Position numbers and translations under genes: made by a program. Below are positions 1 to 6,281 of a stretch of DNA of 9,530 nt, piece after piece (position 1 is the stretch's first letter; every line of letters begins with the position of its first letter). The stretch is taken from the NCBI GenBank assembly GCA_900551985.1, contig URYG01000125.1, positions 1 through 9,530 of the forward strand. The letters are read 5' to 3'. The stretch is from an uncultured Prevotella sp. Lineage in GTDB: Bacteria; Bacteroidota; Bacteroidia; Bacteroidales; Bacteroidaceae. The notes below the pieces were generated by a model, which was not told the DNA's origin, made no database searches, and saw nothing but the letters and a program-made list of their open reading frames with translations.

Positions 1-152
1 ATGTCGGCACCTGTTACAGGTACGAGTTTCAGGGCATTTCTGATAACACGGGTTACGTGGCGCAATCCGTGGCTCTCGCCAAATTCGTTATATTTGGGCA
101 GGATTTGCGTTTCCACAAACTGCATGATTTCCAGATTTACTTGTTGCCTCAT
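1..152 (-). CDS. HD-domain phosphohydrolase, N-terminal fragment
   Basis: This is the first 50 codons of a minus-strand gene that runs off the left edge; the ATG is at 152-150. The translation starts MRQQVNLEIMQFVETQ and contains ESHGLRHVTRVIRNAL at about residues 27-42. That pattern, a His followed by H-x-x-R-V and an Ala-rich helix, is the opening metal-binding motif of HD-superfamily hydrolases, which act on nucleotides or other phosphate esters. The His-Asp pair that names the family would lie beyond the window, so substrate and full length cannot be judged. It lies 74 nt downstream of menA in the same direction. That spacer carries a palindrome and direct repeats, so the gene may have its own regulated promoter. 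No strong ribosome binding site is visible; the leader is A-rich, as is usual in Bacteroidetes. Confidence 0.72.
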   Translation of the reverse strand, partial: MRQQVNLEIMQFVETQILPKYNEFGESHGLRHVTRVIRNALKLVPVTGAD

Positions 153-175
153 ATTCTTACTCTTTTATTATATAT

Positions 176-197
176 ATAATGTACGCGCGTACATTAT
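176..197. promoter_or_regulatory. Perfect 22-bp palindrome, likely operator
   Basis: Two 11-bp arms meet with no spacer between 186 and 187; the core is TGTACGCGCGTACA, flanked by AT-rich sequence. The GC core within a very AT-rich 70-bp spacer stands out. A continuous palindrome with no loop fits a dimeric repressor site better than an RNA hairpin. It lies 24 nt upstream of the HD-gene start and downstream of menA, so the HD gene is the likely target. The regulator cannot be named from sequence. Confidence 0.5.
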
Positions 198-201
198 TAA
201 T

Positions 202-236
202 TATGTATCAAAACCAATTCTATGTATCAAAACCAA
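202..236. repeat. 16-bp direct repeat covering the menA 3' end
   Basis: TATGTATCAAAACCAA occurs at 202-217 and again at 221-236, identical and separated by 3 nt (19-bp period). The right copy includes the last codons and TGA stop of menA; the left copy lies just past the stop. It reads as a tandem duplication of the gene's terminus. Confidence 0.85.
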
Positions 237-1156
237 CACTTCATGCCTAAGACGATGAAGGTGGATATGATGCCGAAGGCGAAGATGTTGAGAGCCGTAT
301 AGCCCAGCACCTTGTTCAGCATTCTGCCTTCTCCTATCTTTCTCATCTTGGCGTATGATCTGTTGTGCAGCACAAGATAGATAGAGGTAAAAGGCAAGAA
401 TATCGAATTGGCATCGTATTCAAAGACCTCGTATGCGTTGATTCCTATCATGATGAGGATACCGATGTTGCCCAGTGCGCAGTAGAGACGCTCGCCGTTT
501 TTCTTGCCGATGTGAACAATCAGCGTCTTCTTGCCCGCTTTGATGTCGTTGTCGTAGTCGCGATAGTTGTTCAGGATGAGAAGCGTATCTACTACCAGTC
601 CGCAGGCGATGGAGGTAAGTATGGCTTCCGTTGATATTCCCTGCATTCCTTCCGGCATCACCAGGTAGTAGGTGCAGCAGACCGGCACGATGCCGAAAAA
701 GAGAAGTACCAGCAGGTCGCCCAATCCCAGATAACTCAACTTGGTGGTATAGAGGAAACAGAAGAGCACGCAGCAGATGCCCACGATAATCATCTCCTTT
801 CCTCCGTAAAAGGCGAGGGGCAAACCGATGATGCAGCCTAGAAGGGTAGTGATGATAATGCCCCATTTCATGGCTTTCATCGTGATCCAGCCTTCGGCGC
901 AGGCTCTCTTTGGACCCAATCGGGTTTCGTCGTCGTTGCCATGCTTGAAGTCGAAGAAGTCGTTTACCAGGTTTGAATCTATCTGCATCACCCAAGCGAA
1001 GAGCAGACAGAGCAGGGCTGGAACCCATTGGCTGTGGGCATTGGAATCCTTATATGCCAGGGCTACTCCCAGCATCACCGGTACTGCCGCTGCCGAAAGG
1101 GTGACGGGGCGGGCGGCGAGAAACCATGCCTTGATAGAATTTGTCTTTACCATCAT
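227..1156 (-). CDS. menA: 1,4-dihydroxy-2-naphthoate polyprenyltransferase
   Basis: MenA attaches a polyprenyl chain to 1,4-dihydroxy-2-naphthoate at the inner membrane, giving demethylmenaquinone, the precursor of the menaquinone used in anaerobic respiration. The 309-residue product is highly hydrophobic, with about eight or nine membrane segments, a normal size for the UbiA/MenA family. The first Asp-rich motif is SNLVNDFFDFKHGNDD (residues 61-76) and the second is NNYRDYDND (196-204). Both bind Mg-diphosphate in UbiA enzymes. The N-terminal WFLAARPVTLSAAAVPV is typical of MenA. Two adjacent ATGs (1156 and 1153) are possible starts; the first is given. No clear Shine-Dalgarno or TAnnTTTG promoter lies ahead, and a stem-loop ends only 19 nt upstream. 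Expression therefore depends on read-through from the porin gene or on a promoter not recognised here. UbiA-family relatives with other acceptors are the main alternative. Confidence 0.9.
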   Translation of the reverse strand: MMVKTNSIKAWFLAARPVTLSAAAVPVMLGVALAYKDSNAHSQWVPALLCLLFAWVMQIDSNLVNDFFDFKHGNDDETRLGPKRACAEGWITMKAMKWGIIITTLLGCIIGLPLAFYGGKEMIIVGICCVLFCFLYTTKLSYLGLGDLLVLLFFGIVPVCCTYYLVMPEGMQGISTEAILTSIACGLVVDTLLILNNYRDYDNDIKAGKKTLIVHIGKKNGERLYCALGNIGILIMIGINAYEVFEYDANSIFLPFTSIYLVLHNRSYAKMRKIGEGRMLNKVLGYTALNIFAFGIISTFIVLGMKCWF

Positions 1157-1175
1157 ATTGTTGCTTTTAAATTAT

Positions 1176-1208
1176 AAGGAGCGAGGTTTTTGGGGGACCT
1201 CGCTCCTT
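1176..1208 (-). terminator. 12-bp perfect stem-loop between porin gene and menA
   Basis: AAGGAGCGAGGT at 1176-1187 pairs perfectly with ACCTCGCTCCTT at 1197-1208 around a 9-nt loop. It follows the porin stop by 30 nt. On the minus strand the sequence after the stem is ATAATTTAAAAG, which is A/T-rich but not a clean U tract. It probably ends or attenuates the porin transcript. Since it stops 19 nt before the menA ATG, it would also sit in the menA leader. Confidence 0.65.
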
Positions 1209-1238
1209 GTTGTTATTCATTAAGAAAAGATTCGCTTT

Positions 1239-3614
1239 CTAGTTGAAGAAGTTCCAGCTTACACCCATTCTGAAAACTCGCTGGTTCATCGGATAGTGAG
1301 GGGTGAAGAAGTAGTTCTTGTCGCCCTGACCTGCATTCAGGTGGCTCATCATTACGAAGAAGCGGGTGTGCTTGATGTGAACATTGGCGTAGGCATTGAC
1401 GATAGGGTAGTTGCCCACCTTCACGTTGTTCTCGCCGTTGCCTTGTACGGTATATTGACCGATGTAAGGAGAATAATCCGGAGCCTCGTAGCTAGTGAAG
1501 TATCTAGCGTCAGCACCTAACTCGATATTCAGTACCTTTACCACCTTGAACTTGATGAAGAGGTTGGTATATACGTTGAGGTCAGGTACTGGCAGGGCAC
1601 TCTTGCTGCTGGTATGCTGGTAGGTGATCATATTCTGCCAGTTGAAAATGCCGAACTTGAAGTCCTGCTGCAGCTGCGCTGTAATCAGATTGATGGCATC
1701 GCCGCTCTGCATAGGTGTCACCATCACGCCTGTGCGCAGACCATTTTCTGTAATCGTATATTGCTGTGAGAAATAAGTATAGTTCTTGATTTCATCCACA
1801 GCCACACGCAGCGTGGTGTTGGTCTTGCCGAATCTCAGAGTTCCCATGATGCGGGTATGGATAATCTTGCTCAGATCATCATCCCACCAGAGATGTCGGG
1901 CATGATACTTGCGATAGTAGAACGATGGCGTTTCGTGATGGATGAAAGCATCGCCTCTTACCTGTACGGTGTCACCCAGGAATGGCAGGTTGATGTCTGC
2001 GCTTCCATCAATGGCAAAGGTACCGGCATCTACTCCGGTGAGTCCTACCTCGCCCACTACATTATAGTGAAGGGTCTTGCCCTGGGTCTTGCTCAGCTGA
2101 CCACCTACGCTCAGCGCATGCTCATTGAACTTCTCGAATCCGCCTTCAGTATTCGGCAGTTCGTAGTGGCGGAGGTCATAGCTGGCGAAAGCTTTCAGAC
2201 CGGCCTTTGCCCACTTGCTGAATCCCTCGAGCATTCCCATTGCCACGGTGTTCTTGATGCGCCAGTGGCGGGTCTGATCGTAGATAGAATCGCCTGTAAA
2301 CTTGCCGGCATTGTAGTACTCCTTGAGATAGTAGTCCTGTGGAGTCTGGTAAGCCTGGTAGATACGCTTGTAGTTATCAAACTGCACGGTGTGGATGAAG
2401 CTGGTTACCGGAACATATTCTGTCTTGTAGAAGAGTGAGTCTTGCACTTTCTTCTTCTCTACAGCGAGCAGACTGTCGGCCATCGCCTTGCTGTTTACTG
2501 CAATTCGAATGCTGTCGCCCTTGAAGTCCTGGGCAGCCTTGTTTGCTGCTATCACCTTGTTGTTCTTGGCTGGTTCATCGCCGGCAATCTTGGCATCTGT
2601 AGGGCGACCAGAGAACTGCTTCTTCTGATTTTTGTCGAAAGCCTTTTCGTCAAACTCCCTTCCTTGTTCTCTTGCCTTCTTTCTTGCCTCCTCCTTGGCT
2701 TCCTCGGCTGCATTGTCCTTAGCAGACTCCATGGCGAATTTCTTGGCCTTGATTTCTTCCTCGGTCATCTTCACCTTGCGGCTGAAGCCCACGTTGTAGC
2801 GGTGGGTGAAGAAGATGTGTTGGTTGTCGTTGCGATTCCAGTTCTGCTGCAGCACGGTAGGAATTTCGTTGGTGGCGAAACTCTCGGTGAAAAGCTCCGG
2901 ATGCTTGATGTAGTCGTCATTGGTGATACCTCCGTTCTCCGTCACCTTCTGGTGATTGGTGCTGAAGAGGAAATGCGCCTGGTAGCGGTCGCCCAGATAA
3001 GAAGTCCACATTGTATATTTGAAGTGCGCCGTGCTCTGTGCATCGTAGTAGCCGCGACCATATTTGTAGTCGAATCGGAATCCGCCGCCCAGCTGCTTGT
3101 TGGCATTCACCGCAAAGATAGCCTTGAAGTCATCCTCACCGTTGGTTCTGTCACCGCAGCTATTCAGCGTGATGTTGGTGATAGGCGAGTAGGTGTTGGT
3201 GAAGTGGAAGTCACTCACCGGGGTAACGATGTTGTCGTATGGCTCGGTGAAGATGAAGTTGCCCTGCGTATTGCGTCGGTCGATGAAGATGCGGTTAATG
3301 CGGGCGGTACCCATGTTACCCAGGGTGTTGTACTCTCCGCGCAGTCCTTCCGTGAAGGTTGTGTTCTGGTACATTGCCTGCATGGTGTCCACCACGGCAG
3401 CCCGGGTATCTCCAAACCTCTCATCCACAGTCCATACTCTGATGCCCTTCGGAATCTCCTTGTCTGTGCCCAGCGAGTCGGTGTTGATTCGGTTGCCGGT
3501 CTGTGGGCGGAACTGTGAGTCTTCGTTATTGTTGAAATCCGTAAAATCACGTTGTGCCGCAACTGGTAGAGTTGCAGCACAAGCTAGAATTGTAGAGAAT
3601 AATATTTTCTTCAT
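1239..3614 (-). CDS. Putative outer-membrane porin (Porin_10 type)
   Basis: The 791-residue protein begins with a signal peptide (MKKILFSTILACAATLPVAA, cut before Q21). Most of the mature chain alternates polar and aromatic residues in short strands, ending in RVFRMGVSWNFFN, as expected of an outer-membrane beta-barrel. The length, the segment VTSFIHTVQFDNYKRIYQ and the strand-rich C-terminal half match the Bacteroidetes 'putative porin' family (Porin_10); the family assignment is from recall, not a search. Residues about 280-400 form an unusual Lys/Glu/Ala-rich, non-barrel insertion (EEEIKAKKFAMESAKDNAAE and onward) that looks helical and probably folds outside the barrel. No TonB box or plug motif is seen, so passive diffusion is more likely than TonB-driven uptake; the substrate is unknown. 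It follows the small membrane protein gene by 60 nt, has a probable promoter in that spacer, and is followed by a stem-loop. Confidence 0.8.
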   Translation of the reverse strand: MKKILFSTILACAATLPVAAQRDFTDFNNNEDSQFRPQTGNRINTDSLGTDKEIPKGIRVWTVDERFGDTRAAVVDTMQAMYQNTTFTEGLRGEYNTLGNMGTARINRIFIDRRNTQGNFIFTEPYDNIVTPVSDFHFTNTYSPITNITLNSCGDRTNGEDDFKAIFAVNANKQLGGGFRFDYKYGRGYYDAQSTAHFKYTMWTSYLGDRYQAHFLFSTNHQKVTENGGITNDDYIKHPELFTESFATNEIPTVLQQNWNRNDNQHIFFTHRYNVGFSRKVKMTEEEIKAKKFAMESAKDNAAEEAKEEARKKAREQGREFDEKAFDKNQKKQFSGRPTDAKIAGDEPAKNNKVIAANKAAQDFKGDSIRIAVNSKAMADSLLAVEKKKVQDSLFYKTEYVPVTSFIHTVQFDNYKRIYQAYQTPQDYYLKEYYNAGKFTGDSIYDQTRHWRIKNTVAMGMLEGFSKWAKAGLKAFASYDLRHYELPNTEGGFEKFNEHALSVGGQLSKTQGKTLHYNVVGEVGLTGVDAGTFAIDGSADINLPFLGDTVQVRGDAFIHHETPSFYYRKYHARHLWWDDDLSKIIHTRIMGTLRFGKTNTTLRVAVDEIKNYTYFSQQYTITENGLRTGVMVTPMQSGDAINLITAQLQQDFKFGIFNWQNMITYQHTSSKSALPVPDLNVYTNLFIKFKVVKVLNIELGADARYFTSYEAPDYSPYIGQYTVQGNGENNVKVGNYPIVNAYANVHIKHTRFFVMMSHLNAGQGDKNYFFTPHYPMNQRVFRMGVSWNFFN

Positions 3615-3624
3615 TTCTTGTTTA

Positions 3625-3703
3625 TTGAATAAGCGGATGCAAACCTATTTTGAATGGTCGGATGCAAACCTTTCTTATTTTTTGAATAGTCGGATGCAAA
3701 CCT
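3625..3703. repeat. Three 22-bp direct repeats straddling a gene end
   Basis: Near-identical 22-bp units lie at 3625-3646, 3650-3671 and 3682-3703. All three share the exact 13-mer CGGATGCAAACCT, preceded by TTGAAT plus four variable bases. The rightmost copy is the last seven codons of the small membrane protein gene; the other two fill the spacer before the porin ATG. Periods are 25 and 32 bp, so this is not a simple slippage tract. Confidence 0.88.
3640..3668 (-). promoter_or_regulatory. Probable Bacteroidetes-type promoter of the porin gene
   Basis: On the minus strand, TAGGTTTG (3647-3640) matches the -7 consensus TAnnTTTG exactly. TTTG (3668-3665) lies 17 nt further upstream in the position of the -33 element. 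Both elements come from neighbouring copies of the direct repeat. Transcription would begin around 3634-3630, giving a leader of roughly 20 nt before the ATG at 3614. Confidence 0.55.
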
Positions 3704-4013
3704 CGGCAATTTTCAAGACTACGCCGATGATCAGCAGTACATTGGCAATCGTGCGGTCGTCCATCTGGGTCCAGAGTATGACGCCTACGATGGCGAAGAG
3801 CATGAATCCTATGTTGAGCCAGTTTCTGGCTGCGAGCATGTTGCTCTTGTCTGCATACTCTAATCTTCTGTGGTGGCGACGGTTTGGGCGCACGGCATAG
3901 CTGGTCTGTGGCTGAGCCTGAGACGCCTCATGGCTCTGGCTCTGTGGCTGCGCCTTTGCGTTTTCCTCGCTCTGTGGGGTGTTTGTTATGTTGTTATCTT
4001 TTGTCTGATCCAT
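3675..4013 (-). CDS. Small two-helix membrane protein, function unknown
   Basis: This 112-residue protein is not recognised. Residues 1-45 are polar and rich in Gln, Ser, Asn and Ala, so probably disordered. They are followed by a basic patch RPNRRHHRR (42-50) and the segment YADKSNMLAARNWLN. Two transmembrane helices follow at about 65-82 and 88-105, with a short acidic turn (QMDDRT) between them, and a basic tail RLFKK. The basic patch before helix 1 and the basic tail put both termini in the cytoplasm by the positive-inside rule. It starts 17 nt after the stop of the DUF4468 gene, so the two are probably co-transcribed, and it precedes the porin gene. The context suggests an envelope role; nothing in the sequence gives a specific one. 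Confidence 0.75.
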   Translation of the reverse strand: MDQTKDNNITNTPQSEENAKAQPQSQSHEASQAQPQTSYAVRPNRRHHRRLEYADKSNMLAARNWLNIGFMLFAIVGVILWTQMDDRTIANVLLIIGVVLKIAEVCIRLFKK

Positions 4014-4030
4014 ATTTTATAAGATGATTT

Positions 4031-5005
4031 TTATTTTCGAACAAGTTTGGTCAGATCATTGAAGATCTGGTCCTTGCGGTCGATGGTTCCGCGGCGGAAC
4101 TTTCCGTAGATCTTGGCCAAGTCGTTTTTCTTCTTGGTCAAGGCGTATTTGTCGGTAATTACATTCTCTGCAGGCTCCTTGAAACCGGTGCTTCTGCCTT
4201 CTTCGTAGTTGAATACGATTCGGGTCATGGAGAGGTGGAGATGGTTGTCGCTGATGGTTGCCACCAGCTGGTACTTGGTCTCAGAGCGGTCGAGGGAGAT
4301 GAACGACTGGTTGAAGACAAACCATTCGTCCATGATACAGGCGATGATCTGCTCGTTCTTGTTGTTTCTGTTCACCAGGGCGATGCGGCTGTTGATGTTC
4401 TGCTCATTCTTGATGAGCTTGCTCATATACTGGAAAACGATGTTGTAGATTTCGTCTGCACTCTTTCCGTTTGCCTGGGTATCGAGTACAAATTCCACTT
4501 TTCCTTCGGCGTTAAGCTGGATGGCTCCCGCCAGGTATTTCGGATCTTCCTTGAGCACCACGCCATCGGCAGTCTTTTCCACCTTTTTCTCTTCAACCTC
4601 CTCTGTCACGGTTGGCACGACCCATCCCGCACCTTCAGAAGTTCCGGTAGTATTCTGCTTCTTGGTGGCATTATCCTGGATCTTCATCGCAGGCACCAGC
4701 TTGGTAGCTGGGACTGAATTCTCTGCATTCTTCTTCAGCTTTTCGGCCTCCTGCTTCATTCTTTCAGCTTCAGCCTTCAATCTCGCAGCTTCCGCTTTCG
4801 TTTTCTCGGCTTCCGCCTTTACTTTTTCAGCTTCTGCCTTCACCTTGGCAGCTTCTGCTTGAGCCTTGGCTGCTTCCAGTGCCTTTTTGGCTTCTTCTAA
4901 CTCTTTTTGCGCCTTTTCCAACTGCTGCTCAGGGGTAAGCACATTCTGTGCCTGCATGGTGAGAGCAGGAATCAGCATCAGTATTGAGATAAATATCTTT
5001 TTCAT
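4031..5005 (-). CDS. Secreted coiled-coil protein with DUF4468-like domain
   Basis: The 324-residue protein has a signal peptide (MKKIFISILMLIPALTMQA, residues 1-19). A charged helix spans about 26-93 and is made largely of Ala/Glu/Lys heptads such as AEAEKVK. A Thr/Val-rich linker (about 94-155) leads to a globular C-terminal domain (about 156-324). That domain starts GAIQLNAEGKVEFVLDTQ and holds a strand-helix-strand pattern with DEWFVF and HLHLSMTRIVFNYEEG. This resembles the DUF4468 domain, a TBP-like fold common in secreted Bacteroidetes proteins; the match is from recall. No lipobox Cys follows the signal, so a soluble periplasmic or exported protein is likely. It is the first gene of the minus-strand group and has its own promoter element upstream. 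The molecular role is unknown. Confidence 0.75.
   Translation of the reverse strand: MKKIFISILMLIPALTMQAQNVLTPEQQLEKAQKELEEAKKALEAAKAQAEAAKVKAEAEKVKAEAEKTKAEAARLKAEAERMKQEAEKLKKNAENSVPATKLVPAMKIQDNATKKQNTTGTSEGAGWVVPTVTEEVEEKKVEKTADGVVLKEDPKYLAGAIQLNAEGKVEFVLDTQANGKSADEIYNIVFQYMSKLIKNEQNINSRIALVNRNNKNEQIIACIMDEWFVFNQSFISLDRSETKYQLVATISDNHLHLSMTRIVFNYEEGRSTGFKEPAENVITDKYALTKKKNDLAKIYGKFRRGTIDRKDQIFNDLTKLVRK
4730..4897 (-). repeat. Coding heptad array, eight 21-bp units
   Basis: Residues 37-92 of the DUF4468 protein form eight seven-residue units of the pattern E-A-x-K-x-K-A, without a break in register. The DNA is an imperfect 21-bp tandem repeat, best seen in repeated GCTTCTGCCTT-like stretches on the plus strand. 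Arrays of this kind can change length by whole heptads through recombination. Confidence 0.8.
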
Positions 5006-5078
5006 GACCTATTGTTTAAATGTTTAATGTCTTGTCCTCCTTGTCCGAATATAGAAACCCGGAGGCGCTTCTAACATA

Positions 5079-5110
5079 CAAAGGTATAAAAATAACTTGA
5101 TATATTTCAA
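5079..5110 (-). promoter_or_regulatory. Probable promoter of the DUF4468 gene
   Basis: On the minus strand TACCTTTG (5086-5079) matches the TAnnTTTG -7 consensus. A TTG (5110-5108) lies 21 nt upstream as a possible -33 element. Transcription would begin near 5073, giving a leader of about 70 nt before the ATG at 5005. Confidence 0.5.
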
Positions 5111-5192
5111 TAAGGAAGCGATTATTTATACATTCTTTTGCTAAGTTAACAATATTTTTTAGGGAAAACGCTCCTAGTTTCAAATATTTTCG

Positions 5193-5200
5193 TATCTTTG
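5193..5200 (+). promoter_or_regulatory. Probable -7 promoter element of ftsY
   Basis: TATCTTTG is an exact match to the Bacteroidetes -7 consensus TAnnTTTG, 21 nt before the ftsY ATG. No good TTTG is seen at the -33 position, so only the -7 half is supported. The leader would be short, about 15 nt. Confidence 0.5.
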
Positions 5201-5221
5201 CAAAAAAATATAGCTATAATT

Positions 5222-6175
5222 ATGGGATTATTCGGATTATTTAGCAACAAAAAAAAGGAAACTCTCGATAAAGGCCTCGAAAAGACCAAGGAGAGCGTGT
5301 TTGGAAAATTGGCGCGTGCGGTGGCTGGTAAGTCAACCGTAGATGATGACGTGCTCGATGATTTGGAGGAGGTGCTCATCACATCCGATGTAGGTGTGGA
5401 GACTACCGTGAAGATCATCCGTCGTATCGAAGAGCGCGTGGCAAGAGATAAGTATGTTTCTACGTCAGAACTCAACAGAATTCTGAGAGAAGAGATTGCA
5501 AGCCTCCTAGAGGAAAATCATACTGATGACAATGAAAACTGGGATTTGCCTTCCGACCATAAACCATACGTGATTCTGGTAGTGGGTGTGAACGGTGTGG
5601 GCAAGACTACCACCATCGGAAAGCTCGCCTATCAGTTTAAGAAGGCCGGTAAGAAAGTATATCTCGGTGCTGCCGATACCTTCCGTGCCGCTGCCGTGGA
5701 GCAGATCAGCATCTGGGGCGAGCGAGTAGGGGTGCCTGTGGTGAAGCAGCAGATGGGTTCCGACCCTGCCAGCGTGGCCTTCGATACCCTGCAGAGCGCC
5801 AAGGCGAACGGTGCCGACGTGGTGCTGATTGATACTGCCGGACGCCTTCATAATAAGGTGAACCTGATGAATGAGTTGAAGAAGATCAAGGAGGTGATGA
5901 AGAAGGTGATGCCTGAGGCTCCGGATGAGGTGATGCTCGTACTGGATGGAAGTACCGGACAGAACGCCTTCGAGCAGGCTAAGCAGTTTGCTGCCGTTAC
6001 CAATATCTCTTCGCTCGCCATCACCAAGCTTGATGGTACGGCTAAGGGTGGCGTGGTAATCGGTATCTCCGACCAGCTTAAGGTGCCTGTGAAGTATATC
6101 GGACTGGGTGAGGGCATGGAGGATCTCCAGCTCTTCAATAAGTCAGAATTTGTTGATTCCCTCTTTAAGCACTAG
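5222..6175 (+). CDS. ftsY: Signal recognition particle receptor FtsY
   Basis: FtsY is the membrane-associated GTPase that receives SRP-bound ribosomes and hands them to the Sec translocon. The 317-residue product has a short N-terminal amphipathic stretch (MGLFGLFSNKKK), the four-helix N domain (about 13-95), and the GTPase domain with P-loop GVNGVGKTT (122-130), DTFRAAA (152-158), DTAGR (204-208), TKLD (268-271) and GLGEG (294-298). It lacks the long acidic A domain of E. coli FtsY, as is normal outside proteobacteria. The ATG at 5222 is chosen over an in-frame TTG at 5198, because that TTG falls within the -7 promoter element and MGLFGLF is the typical start. rimO follows 107 nt downstream on the same strand and is probably co-transcribed. 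Confidence 0.97.
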   Translation: MGLFGLFSNKKKETLDKGLEKTKESVFGKLARAVAGKSTVDDDVLDDLEEVLITSDVGVETTVKIIRRIEERVARDKYVSTSELNRILREEIASLLEENHTDDNENWDLPSDHKPYVILVVGVNGVGKTTTIGKLAYQFKKAGKKVYLGAADTFRAAAVEQISIWGERVGVPVVKQQMGSDPASVAFDTLQSAKANGADVVLIDTAGRLHNKVNLMNELKKIKEVMKKVMPEAPDEVMLVLDGSTGQNAFEQAKQFAAVTNISSLAITKLDGTAKGGVVIGISDQLKVPVKYIGLGEGMEDLQLFNKSEFVDSLFKH

Positions 6176-6193
6176 AATACAAGTGCTTAGAGA
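6162..6193 (+). other. Stem-loop over the ftsY stop codon
   Basis: Bases 6162-6173 pair with 6182-6193 around an 8-nt loop; the inner part is TAAGCACT/AGTGCTTA and one outer pair is G-U. The ftsY stop codon (6173-6175) sits at the top of the stem. No U tract follows, so it is more likely a processing or stability hairpin between ftsY and rimO than a full terminator. Confidence 0.45.
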
Positions 6194-6201
6194 ATTTGAA
6201 A

Positions 6202-6251
6202 AAAGAATTAGATGAAAGTCGGGGAAAGAACCGACGAGGAAAGAATTAGAT
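6202..6251. repeat. Spaced 12-bp direct repeat in the ftsY-rimO spacer
   Basis: AAAGAATTAGAT occurs at 6202-6213 and again at 6240-6251. Between them is a small possible hairpin, GTCGG (6218-6222) with CCGAC (6231-6235). No coding potential or function is evident. Confidence 0.5.
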
Positions 6252-6263
6252 TGAGATTATTAT

Positions 6264-6281
6264 TAGGATAAGTAGGATAAG
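6264..6281 (+). repeat. Tandem 9-bp repeat holding the rimO ribosome site
   Basis: TAGGATAAG is present twice in perfect tandem (6264-6272, 6273-6281), directly in front of the rimO ATG at 6283. Each unit carries an AGGA that could act as a weak Shine-Dalgarno; the second is 5 nt from the start codon and the first 14 nt. Confidence 0.6.

Noticed and set aside
209..231. Promoter of the HD gene formed by the menA-end repeat
   Set aside because: Only TGGTTTTG is present, which breaks the TA of the -7 consensus, and the spacing to the next TTTG is 11 nt, too short.
1..258. Plus-strand 85-codon open frame
   Set aside because: Its first half is antisense to the recognisable HD-domain start and the rest crosses an AT-rich spacer and the menA end; no family resemblance.
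420..1028. Minus-strand 202-codon frame inside menA
   Set aside because: An out-of-frame reading of menA rich in Arg, His and Ser; menA itself carries both Asp motifs.
1857..2438. Plus-strand 193-codon open frame
   Set aside because: Antisense shadow of the porin gene with no recognisable motif.
2442..3518. Plus-strand 358-codon open frame
   Set aside because: It lies entirely antisense to the porin gene, whose signal peptide and barrel pattern are convincing; the translation is Val/Leu-rich without domain features.
3625..3703. Possible CRISPR array
   Set aside because: Only three 22-bp units with spacers of 3 and 10 nt, one unit inside a coding sequence; no cas genes nearby.
5198..5221. 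TTG start extending FtsY by eight codons
   Set aside because: The TTG overlaps the -7 promoter element, so it would lie upstream of the transcript start; MGLFGLF at 5222 is a typical FtsY start.
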